64,000 nt of DNA from Xenorhabdus ehlersii (GCF_003610465.1 NZ_RAQI01000001.1:62001-126000), one strand, 5' to 3'; positions 29,935 to 41,461 are shown, counted from the stretch's first letter. The notes: generated from the sequence alone by a model not told the origin. Numbers and translations: made by a program.

Positions 29935-30912
29935 TTACTTAGTACCGTAATAATTAGAAACAAAAAGTACGACAAAATAAGCGATAAAACAGCTCAGTAG
30001 CAAGATGCCGTTCAATCGGTTCAATCGATGCTTTCTTCCCAGACAAAATACCGTGAATAGTATACTCGCTGCCATCATGACCCAAAAATCGCGGGAAAAT
30101 GCTTGAGGTGAAAAGGCACTAGGGGAAAGTATGGCAGGGACACCCAGAACAAGGGTGGCGTTGAATACGTTTGAGCCAACAATATTGCCCATTGCCATGT
30201 CATTCTCACCTTTTATGGCCGCAGCAATAGCGGTGGCAAGCTCAGGCAAACTGGTTCCCACGGCAAGTATTGTGAGGCCAATCACCAGTTCGTTAACACC
30301 ATAAATACGTGCAATAACGGTTGCATTATCAATCACCATGCGGGTAGAAATGGGAAGAATCATTAACCCCAGAACCACCCAAAGAAGCGCAATTCCTTTG
30401 TTGCCTTCGACCGGCAATTCGGCATTTCGTTCCTGGGTATAGCTATCAACCCTATTGTGTTGGGAGAAAGCGGTCATCTTTATCATCAGAGAGATAAAGA
30501 AGAGGGCTGCAAGCACTAAAAGAATACCATCCAGCCGGCTCAGGTATCCATTGGACAGCAAATACCCTGCAAATACGGTGATCGCCAACATTAGGGGCAC
30601 TTCTTGTCGCAAAATTTCTGATTTTACTCTGATTGGCCGAATGAAAGCCGCAGCTCCCGTAATGAGCAACAGGTTAGTAATATTGGAGCCAATGGCATTG
30701 CCTATGGCCATGTCTGGCTGTCCGTCTAAAAATGCTGTAACAGAGATCATCAGTTCTGGTAGCGAGGTTCCTATTCCCATAATAACCAGGCCGACAATAA
30801 AAGGGGGAATTTTCATGGCACGGGCAAAAACGGCCGCACCATAAACTAATCTATCGGAACCATACACCAGTAAAATCAACCCGGTAATGAGCAGTACAAT
30901 TGTCAGAAACAT
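29935..30912 (-). CDS. yrbG: Calcium/sodium antiporter YrbG
   Basis: Inner-membrane cation/Ca2+ exchanger of the CaCA family with 325 residues, equal to E. coli YrbG, and ten hydrophobic segments in two homologous halves. Each half has the ion-binding alpha repeat: GIGTSLPELMISVTA (about residues 46-60) and AVGTSLPELATAIAA (about 220-235), followed by GNAIGSNITN and GNIVGSNVFN. It is the first gene of the yrbG-kdsD-kdsC-lptCAB cluster and is divergent from mlaF. Confidence 0.95.
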   Translation of the reverse strand: MFLTIVLLITGLILLVYGSDRLVYGAAVFARAMKIPPFIVGLVIMGIGTSLPELMISVTAFLDGQPDMAIGNAIGSNITNLLLITGAAAFIRPIRVKSEILRQEVPLMLAITVFAGYLLSNGYLSRLDGILLVLAALFFISLMIKMTAFSQHNRVDSYTQERNAELPVEGNKGIALLWVVLGLMILPISTRMVIDNATVIARIYGVNELVIGLTILAVGTSLPELATAIAAAIKGENDMAMGNIVGSNVFNATLVLGVPAILSPSAFSPQAFSRDFWVMMAASILFTVFCLGRKHRLNRLNGILLLSCFIAYFVVLFVSNYYGTK

Positions 30913-31143
30913 GGAGTGTCCCTTAAATAAGTTTTATTCCGAGCATAATGCTAATAATGGTTGATTTTTAAACATGGAATGTTTATTCAGCTAGACTTAT
31001 ACATTCTGACGATCAAGCGATAAAAAGTAAAATTTGTCACAACTTTGCTAACGCAAAATTGGGCAATTTTTTGTAGTATGCATTATTAATTATTTAAATA
31101 CAGTCATGAAGACAGTTCTATTAACGGTTAGGGGCTATCAATA

Positions 31144-31947
31144 ATGAGTCAACAAACAGCAAATCTTATTGAGATCTGTGGAATGCATTTCACCCGGGGC
31201 CAACGCCCGATTTTTGCTGATATTAATCTGACCGTTCCGAAAGGAAAAATTACCGCCATTATGGGACCTTCTGGTATCGGAAAAACCACGTTGCTGCGTC
31301 TGATCGGGGGACAAATTCGCCCTGAACGTGGTGAAATTTGGTTTGATGGCGATAATATTCCGGCATTATCCCGCCCACGTCTGTATGCTGCCCGTAAGAA
31401 AATGAGCATGTTATTTCAGTCAGGTGCTTTGTTCACCGATCTGAATGTTTTTGACAATGTGGCTTTTCCCCTGCGTGAGCATACCCAACTGCCTGAAGCG
31501 TTGATTCACACAACCGTGATGATGAAGCTGGAAGCGGTAGGGTTGCGTGGCGCTGCGCACTTGATGCCATCGGAACTCTCTGGCGGTATGGCAAGGCGAG
31601 CTGCATTAGCAAGGGCGATTGCACTCGATCCCGACTTGATCATGTTTGATGAACCTTTTGTCGGTCAAGATCCCATCACGATGGGCGTTTTGGTGAAGCT
31701 GATCGATGAGCTGAATCATGCGCTTGGTGTTACGTGTGTCGTGGTTTCCCACGATGTGCCTGAAGTACTGAGTATTGCCGATTATGCTTATATTGTGGCT
31801 GAGAAGAAAGTGATTGCAGAAGGTACTCCAGATCAACTGAGAATGAATCAGGATCAACGGGTTCGGCAGTTTCTTGATGGTATTGCTGATGGGCCTGTAC
31901 CTTTCCGTTTCCCTGCTGGGGATTACAAAACTGAGTTATTAGGATGA
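31144..31947 (+). CDS. mlaF: Phospholipid ABC transporter ATPase MlaF
   Basis: Cytoplasmic ATPase of the MlaFEDB complex, which moves mislocalised phospholipids between the outer-membrane shuttle MlaC and the inner membrane. The protein has 267 residues. Walker A is GPSGIGKTT (residues 40-48), the signature is [14 protein letters not shown], Walker B is [13 protein letters not shown], and the H-loop is VVSHDVPEV. It begins the mlaFEDCB operon; the 231-base gap to yrbG holds the divergent promoters. Confidence 0.97.
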   Translation: MSQQTANLIEICGMHFTRGQRPIFADINLTVPKGKITAIMGPSGIGKTTLLRLIGGQIRPERGEIWFDGDNIPALSRPRLYAARKKMSMLFQSGALFTDLNVFDNVAFPLREHTQLPEALIHTTVMMKLEAVGLRGAAHLMPSELSGGMARRAALARAIALDPDLIMFDEPFVGQDPITMGVLVKLIDELNHALGVTCVVVSHDVPEVLSIADYAYIVAEKKVIAEGTPDQLRMNQDQRVRQFLDGIADGPVPFRFPAGDYKTELLG

Positions 31948-31951
31948 TGGA

Positions 31952-32740
31952 ATGTTGATGTTAACACGGGCATTAGCAGCAATGGGCCGGCGTGCGATTG
32001 AGGTTACGGCTTCATTCGGTCGTGCGGGCTTTATGCTGTTTACTGCAATCATTGGTAAGCCAGAGCCAGCCAAACAATGGACACTATTGCGTCAGCAACT
32101 GTATAGCGTAGGTGTTCAATCTCTTCTGATCATTGTGGTTTCAGGTCTGTTTATTGGTATGGTGTTGGCCTTGCAAGGTTATTTGGTTTTAACCACATTT
32201 AGTGCGGAAGGCAGCCTTGGCATGATGGTGGCGTTATCACTACTGCGTGAATTGGGGCCTGTGGTGACTGCACTACTGTTTGCCGGGCGAGCGGGTTCAG
32301 CTTTGACTGCAGAAATTGGTTTGATGAAAGCCACTGAACAGATTTCCAGTCTGGAAATGATGGCGGTTGATCCGCTGCGCCGCGTTATTGCCCCGCGTTT
32401 TTGGGCTGGTTTTATCAGTATGCCCTTACTCTCCCTAATCTTTGTCGCTGTGGGGATCTTGGGAGGTGCAATAGTGGGTGTTGATTGGAAAGGCATTGAT
32501 GGTGGCTTCTTCTGGTCATCGATGCAATCTACGGTTGAATGGCAAAAAGATTTGCTCAACTGTTTTCTCAAGAGTGTCGTTTTTGCTATTACGGTAACTT
32601 GGATTGCACTGTTCAATGGTTATGACGCTATCCCAACATCGGAAGGGATCAGCAGGGCAACGACGCGCACAGTAGTTCATGCGTCGTTGGCGGTATTGGG
32701 TTTGGATTTTGTGCTGACAGCACTGATGTTTGGGAACTAA
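31952..32740 (+). CDS. mlaE: Phospholipid ABC transporter permease MlaE
   Basis: Permease of the MlaFEDB transporter, with 262 residues and about five to six membrane segments. It has the family signature [24 protein letters not shown] with the coupling region for MlaF, and the end [24 protein letters not shown] nearly as in E. coli. The first ATG follows mlaF by four bases and another ATG lies two codons later; the choice changes only the first two residues. Confidence 0.97.
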   Translation: MLMLTRALAAMGRRAIEVTASFGRAGFMLFTAIIGKPEPAKQWTLLRQQLYSVGVQSLLIIVVSGLFIGMVLALQGYLVLTTFSAEGSLGMMVALSLLRELGPVVTALLFAGRAGSALTAEIGLMKATEQISSLEMMAVDPLRRVIAPRFWAGFISMPLLSLIFVAVGILGGAIVGVDWKGIDGGFFWSSMQSTVEWQKDLLNCFLKSVVFAITVTWIALFNGYDAIPTSEGISRATTRTVVHASLAVLGLDFVLTALMFGN

Positions 32741-32744
32741 GTCG

Positions 32745-33257
32745 ATGCGAAGCAAGAAAAATGAAATTTGGGTGGGAATTTTTGTCTTGATTGCGTTGGC
32801 AGCAATCATTTTTTTATGCCTCAAAGTTGCAGATATCCGATCTTTCGGCAGCCAGCCAACTTATCGTGTATATGCCGCGTTTGATAATATTGGTGGCCTG
32901 AAAGTACGTTCACCGGTGAAAGTTGGCGGAGTAGTTGTTGGCCGCGTGGAGAAAATCTGGCTGGATCACAAAACCTATACACCACAAGTTGAATTGGATA
33001 TTTTCACGCAATACGACAATATTCCAAATACCAGTTCGCTTTCTATCCGAACGTCAGGGTTACTGGGAGAGCAATATATTTCTCTCAATATTGGGTTTGA
33101 TGACCCTGATTTAGGCACTGCCATGTTGAAAGATGGCGATCGTATTGAAGATACCAAGCCTGCGATGGTACTTGAAGATTTGATTGGTCAGTTCTTGTAT
33201 AAGAGTAGTGGCGGAAGTCAGGGGAAATCCGCTTCGGCACCTGAACAAGCACACTAA
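32745..33257 (+). CDS. mlaD: MCE-domain phospholipid-binding protein MlaD
   Basis: Membrane-anchored periplasmic protein whose hexameric MCE ring forms the lipid channel above MlaE. The protein has 170 residues. It has an N-terminal anchor (about residues 8-27) and the MCE domain (about 38-118, with DNIGGLKVRSPVKVGGVVVGRV and SIRTSGLLGEQYISLNIG). A C-terminal helix (VLEDLIGQFLYK) is followed by a short polar tail. The ATG at 32745, four bases after mlaE, matches the E. coli start. Confidence 0.97.
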   Translation: MRSKKNEIWVGIFVLIALAAIIFLCLKVADIRSFGSQPTYRVYAAFDNIGGLKVRSPVKVGGVVVGRVEKIWLDHKTYTPQVELDIFTQYDNIPNTSSLSIRTSGLLGEQYISLNIGFDDPDLGTAMLKDGDRIEDTKPAMVLEDLIGQFLYKSSGGSQGKSASAPEQAH

Positions 33258-33290
33258 CCAGCAATCCACTGCTTAGGAGAAATAACACTT

Positions 33291-33920
33291 ATGTTTAAGC
33301 GATTACTTATGATTGCGTTGCTGGTGGTTGCGCCATTGGCCAGCGCTACAGATCAAACCAACCCCTACGCATTGATGAAAGATGCAGCGGCAAAAACGTT
33401 TATCCGTTTGAAGAACGATCAACCGCAGATTCAGGCCAATCCAGAAGTCTTGCGTCAGATTGTGCGTCAAGAATTACTGCCTTATGTGCAGATAAAATAT
33501 GCAGGAGCACTGGTTCTGGGGCCTTACTACAAACAAGCGACACCGGAGCAGCGTGATGCTTATTTCAAGGCGTTTGAATCCTATCTGGAGCAGGCATATG
33601 GTCAGGCCTTGGCGATGTATCACGGACAAGCTTATCAGATTGCACCAGAACAGCCGTTGGGTGATAAGACGATAGTGGCCATTCGTGTCACGATCATCGA
33701 TTCTAATGGACAGCCGCCTGTTCGTTTAGATTTCCAATGGCGTAAAAACAGTAAGACAGGTTATTGGCAAGCTTACGATATGATCGCAGAAGGTGTGAGC
33801 ATGATCACGACCAAGCAGAACGAATGGGCGGATATCCTGCGTCAGAAAGGTATTGATGGCCTGACTGAACAGTTAGCCATCAGCGCGAAAGCACCAATCA
33901 CTTTAGAAAAGAAAAAGTGA
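33291..33920 (+). CDS. mlaC: Periplasmic phospholipid shuttle MlaC
   Basis: Soluble periplasmic lipid carrier between MlaA-porin in the outer membrane and MlaD. The 209-residue precursor has a signal peptide (residues 1-19, LASA before TDQ). The mature protein matches the family, with [20 protein letters not shown] and [20 protein letters not shown]. It has a good AGGAG site eleven bases before the ATG and is followed by mlaB after one base. Confidence 0.97.
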   Translation: MFKRLLMIALLVVAPLASATDQTNPYALMKDAAAKTFIRLKNDQPQIQANPEVLRQIVRQELLPYVQIKYAGALVLGPYYKQATPEQRDAYFKAFESYLEQAYGQALAMYHGQAYQIAPEQPLGDKTIVAIRVTIIDSNGQPPVRLDFQWRKNSKTGYWQAYDMIAEGVSMITTKQNEWADILRQKGIDGLTEQLAISAKAPITLEKKK

Positions 33921-33921
33921 T

Positions 33922-34275
33922 ATGGAAAAAGCGACTTTTGATAACGATATGATGATTAACGAAAATGTCAATCAGGGAACTGTTAACTGGGAAAAGGCCG
34001 GTAATACATTGTTTCTGCAAGGCACATTGGATCGTGATAGTTTGTTACCCCTTTGGCAACAAAAAGAGCACGTTCTGGAGGACATTGGCAATATTGATGT
34101 CTCTCAACTAAGCCGTGTGGATTCTACGGGGTTGGCCCTGTTTGTCCAATTAAAGGGGGAATGCCACAAACGTGGCAGGACACTGACTTTTTCAGGCGTA
34201 GGTGAACGCCTGAGTACGTTGATAACGTTGTATGGTCTGCAAGCCCTTCTTGACGATAACCAGCCGAAGACGTAA
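33922..34275 (+). CDS. mlaB: STAS-domain protein MlaB
   Basis: Cytoplasmic STAS-domain subunit that binds MlaF and is required for assembly and activity of the transporter. Conserved parts are the strand-loop LFLQGTLDRDSLLPLW and the helix region SRVDSTGLALFVQL with the STAS Ser/Thr. From the ATG at 33922 it has 117 residues, about 20 more than E. coli MlaB (97). Two ATG codons at residues 10 and 11 are alternative starts that would shorten the difference. It is the last gene of mlaFEDCB. Confidence 0.92.
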   Translation: MEKATFDNDMMINENVNQGTVNWEKAGNTLFLQGTLDRDSLLPLWQQKEHVLEDIGNIDVSQLSRVDSTGLALFVQLKGECHKRGRTLTFSGVGERLSTLITLYGLQALLDDNQPKT

Positions 34276-34430
34276 TTCCTTTTTTTGATCATCAGCGCCC
34301 TTGTAAGCTATCAACTTACAGGGGCGTTTTTCTTGGTTTAAGAGTTGCCTTTATTCCATTAGGATAAGCATCTACTATTATTTTTTTAATTTAACGACAC
34401 TATTTTCTAACGACGAGTGTGAGCAGATTT

Positions 34431-34685
34431 ATGGATACGAATGAAATCAAAAAAGTGCTGATGGAAAAATTGGCACTTGATGAAGTTATCGTCAGCGGTG
34501 ACGGCAGCCACTTTCAGGTTATTGCTGTTGGCGCATTTTTTGATGGCCTGAGTCGGGTTAAACAACAGCAGGCTGTTTATGCTCCTTTGATGGAATACAT
34601 CGCTGATAACCGCATTCACGCGTTGTCAATCAAAGCCTATACGCCGGCACAATGGCAGCGTGACCGTAAGCTTCAGGGACTTTGA
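34431..34685 (+). CDS. ibaG: BolA-family iron-sulfur protein IbaG
   Basis: An 84-residue BolA-like protein that pairs with monothiol glutaredoxin in Fe-S handling and acid-stress response. It matches E. coli IbaG closely: [14 protein letters not shown], then [23 protein letters not shown]. The ATG at 34431 is preferred to a GTG four codons upstream because it gives the family length. It lies between mlaB and murA, the conserved enteric order. Confidence 0.95.
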   Translation: MDTNEIKKVLMEKLALDEVIVSGDGSHFQVIAVGAFFDGLSRVKQQQAVYAPLMEYIADNRIHALSIKAYTPAQWQRDRKLQGL

Positions 34686-34739
34686 AGCTGTTTGCCTCAC
34701 CGCGAACAGCACACTTTGAATTAAATAAGAGAATCATGA

Positions 34740-36005
<1,266 letters not shown>

Positions 36006-36021
36006 ACGGAATTAAATATTC

Positions 36022-36065
36022 TTTCTCGTCCACCTTGCCCACATTATGGGTGAGTGGACGAGAAA
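36022..36065. terminator. Bidirectional terminator between murA and degS
   Basis: TTTCTCGTCCAC (36022-36033) pairs perfectly with GTGGACGAGAAA (36054-36065). An inner stem CCCA/TGGG lies within the loop. The A/T-rich flanks allow it to end both murA (plus) and degS (minus), which converge here. Confidence 0.8.
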
Positions 36066-36083
36066 ATAGCTGGCGAGAAAAGA

Positions 36084-37148
36084 TTAATAGCCATCAAACT
36101 CATCGATTGTGACGTTAAGTGTGAGGGAAGCTCCATCGCGTAGCACCGTTACAGGAACAACACTGCCCGGACGAATTTCCGCAACTTTATCCATTGTTTC
36201 CACAGGTGAGATGGCTGGCTGGTGATTAACGCTGGTAATGATATCTCCCACTTTGATCCCCGCTTTTTCAGCCGGACCATTAGGTGCGATCTGGAAAACG
36301 CGTAACCCCTGAATTTGATTGATATTACTGCCTGATGAGCGAATATAGGGTAATTCTCTGGCGGTGATGCCTATATATCCCCTGATAACTCGGCCATCAC
36401 GGATCAATTTCTGCATAATGGTAGTCGCCAGTTTTGTTGGAATGGCAAATCCCAGCCCTTCCGGTGTTGAACCAAACTCAGACTTATCGAACGTTAACGT
36501 ATTGATACCAACTAATTCTCCTAGCGTATTGACCAAAGCACCACCGGAGTTGCCTTGGTTAATTGACGCATCTGTTTGCAGGAAATTCTGGCGACGCGTT
36601 GGACTAAGGCCGACACGCCCGGTTGCACTGATAATGCCTTGTGTGATGGTTTGTCCCAAATTGTACGGATTGCCGATAGCCAACACGATATCCCCTACGT
36701 GGGCCACACGTTTAGGATTAATTGGGATCACAGGCAGGTTTGTGGCGTTGATTTTTAAAACTGCCAGATCCGTTGGGCTATCTGAGCCGACTAACAGTGC
36801 TTCATAAAAGCGCCCATCTTGCAAGGCGACAATAATGGAAGCTGCCTTATTGATAACATGCCGATTAGTGAGGATATAGCCTTGTTCACTCATAATGACA
36901 CCGGAACCTAAAGGAAGAAGTTCCCGGCTTTCATGGGAAAAACTGCCCATGCTGCTGCTGTAAATATTGACTACCGCAGGAGCAGCCCGGCGGACAGCTT
37001 TGCTGAAACTGGATACTGTATCGCTGCTGTTGTTGTTATCGCTCAGGAAATTTTTTAAGCCACTAGGACGCAGAGAGGGGATAGCGACCAGCAAAATAGC
37101 GGCAATCAATAAGCCTATGAGTATAGAGCGTAATAACTTGATCAGCAT
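36084..37148 (-). CDS. degS: Envelope-stress site-1 protease DegS
   Basis: Inner-membrane-anchored serine protease whose PDZ domain senses misfolded porin C-termini and then cleaves RseA to release sigma-E. The protein has 354 residues (E. coli 355). It has an N-terminal membrane anchor (about residues 4-25), a trypsin-like domain with the triad His97, Asp127 and Ser201 (QGNSGGALVN), and one PDZ domain (about 255-350). The ATG at 37148 matches E. coli; an upstream in-frame ATG at 37211 would run through the degQ-degS hairpin. Confidence 0.96.
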   Translation of the reverse strand: MLIKLLRSILIGLLIAAILLVAIPSLRPSGLKNFLSDNNNSSDTVSSFSKAVRRAAPAVVNIYSSSMGSFSHESRELLPLGSGVIMSEQGYILTNRHVINKAASIIVALQDGRFYEALLVGSDSPTDLAVLKINATNLPVIPINPKRVAHVGDIVLAIGNPYNLGQTITQGIISATGRVGLSPTRRQNFLQTDASINQGNSGGALVNTLGELVGINTLTFDKSEFGSTPEGLGFAIPTKLATTIMQKLIRDGRVIRGYIGITARELPYIRSSGSNINQIQGLRVFQIAPNGPAEKAGIKVGDIITSVNHQPAISPVETMDKVAEIRPGSVVPVTVLRDGASLTLNVTIDEFDGY

Positions 37149-37198
37149 GACATTATTCAGAGTAGTAATTGATTGAAAGAAGAATAGCATAGAAGCGG

Positions 37199-37225
37199 AC
37201 AGACACAGCATTATACTGTGTCTGT
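37199..37225 (-). terminator. Hairpin between degQ and degS
   Basis: ACAGACACAG (37199-37208) and CTGTGTCTGT (37216-37225) form a perfect 10-bp stem with a 7-base loop, 13 bases after the degQ stop on the minus strand. There is no T tail, so it may be a weak terminator or an RNA-stability hairpin that partly separates degQ from degS. Confidence 0.55.
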
Positions 37226-37237
37226 CGTGGGTATAGA

Positions 37238-38617
37238 TTAATTACGCAGTAAGAGATAAATATTATCGTCACCACGTAAGACGTTCAATGCGATAATGGT
37301 CGGCTTCTCCTCAGTGATCTTGCGTAATTCACTGATATTTCGTACACGCACATTATTGGCACCAACAATCAAGTCATCCTTCTGCAAACCCGATATTGCA
37401 GCAGGTGAGTTCGGAATAATCGAATCCACTTTGATGCCTTGGGTATTTTTTATGGCGGCATTACTCAGGGTTGCGCCTTGCAGGGCAATACTCAAGTTTT
37501 CTGCTTTCGTTGGCTCTCCATCACTGTTATCCAGTGTAACGGTGACTTCAAGTGGCTTCCCTTTGCGCAGCAGACCAATTGTGACTTCTTTACCTGGAAC
37601 TGTTGTACCAACCTTCGCACGTAGCTCAGCAAAGCTATTAATTTTTTTGCCATCAAAGGAGATTAGTACATCCCCTGGTTTGATACCCGCTTTAGCCGCA
37701 GCCGATTTAGGCAGGACTTCGCTGACAAATGTCCCTTGTTGTGCTTCAACATTGAGTGCTTTGGCGATGTCTGCCGTCATCTCGGTTCCTTTGATACCGA
37801 GTATGCCGCGTTTGATTTCTCCATGGGAAATAAGCTGGGCAGAAAGAGCCTTAGCCATATTACTTGGGATGGCAAAACCGATACCGACGTTACCACCGCT
37901 TGGTGCGAGGATGGCGGTGTTAATACCGATCAGTTCTCCTTTCAGATTAATCAATGCACCACCAGAGTTACCGCGGTTAATAGGGGCATCGGTCTGGATA
38001 AAGTTTTCCAAACCTTCCAGATTCAGGCCGCTGCGGCCAAGAGCAGAAATGATCCCGGATGTGACGGTTTGCCCCAAGCCAAATGGGTTACCGATGGCAA
38101 TAGCATAATCTCCGACGCGCAGTTGGTCGGAGTCAGCGAACTTGATGGCAGTCAGGTTTTTGGCATCTTTCAATTGCAAAAGAGCAATGTCGGTTTGTGG
38201 ATCACGTCCAAGGAGTTTTGCTGAGTATTCACGACCATCATTTAATTGAACGCGTATTTTATTTGCATTATTAATGACATGACTATTGGTCAATACATAA
38301 CCTTTATTGGCATCAATAATTACCCCAGAGCCTAACCCCGTGAATGGACGTTTTCTTGGTTCTTGCGGAGGAAATGCAGGACCGAAGAAGAACTGAAAAT
38401 CGTCAGGTAACTGGAGTTGTTGGCTTTGTACTTCTGTACCTGAAACATGAACAGTGACAACAGAAGGCAGCACTTTTTCCAGCATGGGAGCGAGACTGGC
38501 TGATTCTTGAGCGACCGCAGCAGCAGGTAGGGCTGCATTACTTACCATTGGAACTGAAGCTAAAGATAGTCCGATACTAATAGCGAGTGCGCTGAGCAAT
38601 GTATTTTTTCTTTTCAT
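37238..38617 (-). CDS. degQ: Periplasmic serine endoprotease DegQ
   Basis: HtrA-family protease/chaperone for periplasmic protein quality control. The 459-residue precursor has a signal peptide (about residues 1-28, ending SNA). The catalytic triad is His113, Asp143 and Ser218 (NRGNSGGALIN). Two PDZ domains follow (about 265-355 and 370-455). The LA loop with PDDFQFFFG is short, as in DegQ rather than DegP. It lies upstream of degS, the enteric degQ-degS pair; the upstream 300 bases should hold its promoter. Confidence 0.95.
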   Translation of the reverse strand: MKRKNTLLSALAISIGLSLASVPMVSNAALPAAAVAQESASLAPMLEKVLPSVVTVHVSGTEVQSQQLQLPDDFQFFFGPAFPPQEPRKRPFTGLGSGVIIDANKGYVLTNSHVINNANKIRVQLNDGREYSAKLLGRDPQTDIALLQLKDAKNLTAIKFADSDQLRVGDYAIAIGNPFGLGQTVTSGIISALGRSGLNLEGLENFIQTDAPINRGNSGGALINLKGELIGINTAILAPSGGNVGIGFAIPSNMAKALSAQLISHGEIKRGILGIKGTEMTADIAKALNVEAQQGTFVSEVLPKSAAAKAGIKPGDVLISFDGKKINSFAELRAKVGTTVPGKEVTIGLLRKGKPLEVTVTLDNSDGEPTKAENLSIALQGATLSNAAIKNTQGIKVDSIIPNSPAAISGLQKDDLIVGANNVRVRNISELRKITEEKPTIIALNVLRGDDNIYLLLRN

Positions 38618-38879
38618 GAATACGTTCTCTTAATACCTAAGCTAGAAAAGGAAATTGTGCTTAAGAGATCTATCCTGTCAAGGCTTTGCTACCTTGGAAA
38701 TCACTTATTCCTGAGGATTAGATAGGCCTTAAGCATCATTGTTTCAATGCTGTTATGACTCTCAATTATTCAGCAAAGTTCACTAATAAAGTCGTTTTAA
38801 TGCGTTTCTTTACAGGTATTTACGTGAATCAAAAATAAAAAACAAAAATCTTTCCATTGGATGAAGGGCACGAAAGGGA

Positions 38880-38905
38880 GCCGTGGTAGCGATTGTTACC
38901 ACGGC
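38880..38905 (-). terminator. Hairpin after zapG (probable terminator)
   Basis: GCCGTGGTA (38880-38888) pairs perfectly with TACCACGGC (38897-38905) around an 8-base loop, 12 bases after the zapG stop on the minus strand. The following TCCCTTTCG is only weakly T-rich. The 260 bases between this hairpin and degQ (38618-38879) show no open frame and should contain the degQ promoter. Confidence 0.6.
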
Positions 38906-38917
38906 AAAGTGTATTAA

Positions 38918-39316
38918 TTATTTATCTTGGAGCGGACGGAACAGGCCAGATGCACCTTCAGAATAATCCCGTGGAGGCGTGTTAGCAGTCACTTTATTTG
39001 TCTCAGTTTCGGATTCGCTTAGACGATAATTGAAAGGATTATCCTGTACTGGCATGTTGGGCATCAGTTCATTGGAACTTTTCGCCATGTGCTGATACAA
39101 CTGACGGTAATCGCGTGCCATATTGTCAAGTAATTCAGCGCTACGGGCGAAATGGCTGACCAGCTCTTTGCGGTATTCTTCCAATTCAGCCCGATTTTTC
39201 TCCAATTCAGCCTGTAGGGCATTTTGTTGGCGTAGCTTTGAGCTGCCAAAGCGGACAGCCAGCGCGCCGACGATAAAACCGATGATTAATCCGATCAGGG
39301 CATATTCCCAAGTCAT
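38918..39316 (-). CDS. zapG: Cell-envelope coordination protein ZapG (YhcB, DUF1043)
   Basis: A 132-residue inner-membrane protein with one N-terminal helix (residues 5-23) and a long cytoplasmic coiled coil (about 30-95, with ELEKNRAELEEYRKELVSHF). It ends in a disordered tail closing with the conserved RDYSEGASGLFRP. Family members connect cell division, rod shape and envelope synthesis. The ATG at 39316 gives the E. coli start MTWEYALIG; an earlier in-frame ATG is rejected. It is divergent from zapE. Confidence 0.94.
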   Translation of the reverse strand: MTWEYALIGLIIGFIVGALAVRFGSSKLRQQNALQAELEKNRAELEEYRKELVSHFARSAELLDNMARDYRQLYQHMAKSSNELMPNMPVQDNPFNYRLSESETETNKVTANTPPRDYSEGASGLFRPLQDK

Positions 39317-39368
39317 GGCAACTCCTTTAGTAACATCGTTATTCTGCAATATTGTTTCTGCAATGTTC

Positions 39369-39432
39369 TTAGAGCCTTATCCCATTAGGCAGTTCTGTTT
39401 GCAAGGATATACAACTATTGGGATAGGTTCTT
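39369..39432. repeat. Small inverted-repeat element (MITE-like)
   Basis: The left arm TTAGAGCCTTATCCCATTAG (39369-39388) is an imperfect inverted copy of the right arm CTATTGGGATAGGTTCTT (39415-39432). They share AGArCC(T)TATCCCAwTAG over about 17 positions with one bulge. About 26 bases lie between. It is too small to encode anything and looks like a non-autonomous insertion remnant, or just an imperfect palindrome. The rest of the 351-base zapG-zapE gap is AT-rich with no recognised feature. Confidence 0.5.
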
Positions 39433-39667
39433 GGTTCATGATGACCACTATAACCGTTAATTTAGTCAGAGTGGAATATTGATTATTAATTAATTCATTT
39501 ATCTGTAATCTAATATATTAATTTTATACAGCTTTACCAACGCATGTAGGTAAAAATTCTTATCCAAAAGCAGATATCTCAATTCACATCAGTGGGAATT
39601 GGCATAGTTTTTATTGGTAAATTACGATACGTACTGAGAATAAAAAACTTTAAGGATTGTTATTTTC

Positions 39668-40795
39668 ATGTCACCGATTACACCTTCATCGCTCTATCAA
39701 TCAGCACTGTCTGATGATCAGTATCAACCTGACGAAGTACAGCGCAAGACTGTTGAACGCCTTGATCTTATTCATCGCGCTCTCATCAATGCTCAACCGC
39801 ACCATACTCCGCAAGCCAGTGGACTGAAAGGCATATTGGGTAAGTTGTTTGGTCGACAAACTTCTGCGCAATGCCGCCCTGTTCAGGGGCTTTATATGTG
39901 GGGCGGTGTCGGGCGTGGCAAAACATGGCTGATGGATATGTTTTACCAGAGTTTACCGACTGAGCGAAAATTGCGTCTCCATTTCCACCGTTTCATGTTA
40001 CGGGTACATGAAGAGTTAACAACGTTACAAGGCCATGAAGATCCTTTGGAGATAGTTGCTGATGGTTTCAAGGCACAGACGGATATACTCTGTTTTGATG
40101 AGTTTTTTGTGTCCGATATTACGGATGCTATGCTCCTTGGTACATTGCTGGAAGCGTTGTTTGTACGGGGAATTGCCTTGGTGGCGACATCCAATATCCC
40201 CCCTGATGAGTTATACCGAAATGGATTGCAGCGCGCACGATTTCTGCCAGCCATTGAGCAGATCAAAAAATATTGTGATGTCATGAATGTCGATGCCGGT
40301 ATCGATTATCGCCTACGGACACTGACACAGGCTCATCTCTATTTGACGCCATTGTCAGAAGAGAATCGACAGGAGATGCGTCATATGTTTCTGCGTTTGG
40401 CCGGACGAGAAGGGGAGCCAAATCCAATATTGGAGATCAATCATCGCAATATGCCTGTCATCAGTAGTGTTGATGGGGTATTGGCAATCCATTTCAAGAC
40501 ATTGTGTGAAGATCCACGCAGCCAGCTGGACTATATTGCTTTGTCGAAACTTTATCATTCTGTTTTGTTACACGATATGCCGATTATGACAATATTGAAT
40601 GAAAGTGCTGCGCGACGTTTTATCGCACTGGTGGATGAATTCTATGAGCGCCAGGTAAAACTTATCATTAATGCCGACGCGCCGGTGGAACAGATTTATC
40701 AGGGTGAGTTGTTGACGTTTGAATATCAACGTTGCCTGTCTCGCTTGCAGGAAATGCAAAGTGAGGAATACCTGAAACTTCCACATTTACCCTGA
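39668..40795 (+). CDS. zapE: Cell division ATPase ZapE
   Basis: AFG1-like AAA+ ATPase that binds FtsZ and is needed for division under low oxygen or heat. The protein has 375 residues, as in E. coli. Walker A is GGVGRGKT, followed by WLMDMFYQSLP. Walker B is ILCFDEFFV. The region VATSNIPPDELYRNGLQRARFLP and the end CLSRLQEMQSEEYLKLPHL are nearly identical to E. coli. It lies upstream of rplM, as in other enterics. Confidence 0.96.
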   Translation: MSPITPSSLYQSALSDDQYQPDEVQRKTVERLDLIHRALINAQPHHTPQASGLKGILGKLFGRQTSAQCRPVQGLYMWGGVGRGKTWLMDMFYQSLPTERKLRLHFHRFMLRVHEELTTLQGHEDPLEIVADGFKAQTDILCFDEFFVSDITDAMLLGTLLEALFVRGIALVATSNIPPDELYRNGLQRARFLPAIEQIKKYCDVMNVDAGIDYRLRTLTQAHLYLTPLSEENRQEMRHMFLRLAGREGEPNPILEINHRNMPVISSVDGVLAIHFKTLCEDPRSQLDYIALSKLYHSVLLHDMPIMTILNESAARRFIALVDEFYERQVKLIINADAPVEQIYQGELLTFEYQRCLSRLQEMQSEEYLKLPHLP

Positions 40796-40831
40796 TTCCT
40801 TCGTCCTTTGGGATAATTATTGAATTTGGGG

Positions 40832-40860
40832 TCGATTTTTTATGATGAGTTCTCTATAAT
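40832..40860 (+). promoter_or_regulatory. Candidate promoter for rplM-rpsI
   Basis: A perfect TATAAT at 40855-40860 lies about 170 bases before the rplM ATG; the best -35 at 17 bases spacing (TCGATT, 40832) is poor. The run CTTGCGACCCC just after it fits a GC-rich discriminator, as at ribosomal promoters. In E. coli L13 represses its own operon through the leader; the 41-base-880s leader here could do likewise (40870-41032), which is inferred. Confidence 0.4.
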
Positions 40861-41026
40861 CTTGCGACCCCACGTTACAGCAGGATTTTTTATTTCCCAA
40901 AAAACTTGCATTAGTGCCGGCATAGGCTATTCGAAGGGGTAGGTTTGCTGGACATGAGTCGTGTGAACCTCAAAAACAGTTTCTGAACATCGAGTGTTCA
41001 CCAACGTGTAACTTATAATTGGGTAA

Positions 41027-41461
<435 letters not shown>

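Noticed and set aside
31050..31072. AAAATTG-GG-CAATTTT symmetry upstream of mlaF
   Set aside because: Stem is all A/T-rich with a two-base loop; not a credible terminator or operator by itself.
37296..38108. Long plus-strand frame (270 codons) opposite degQ
   Set aside because: Antisense shadow of degQ with no ribosome site and no domain resemblance.
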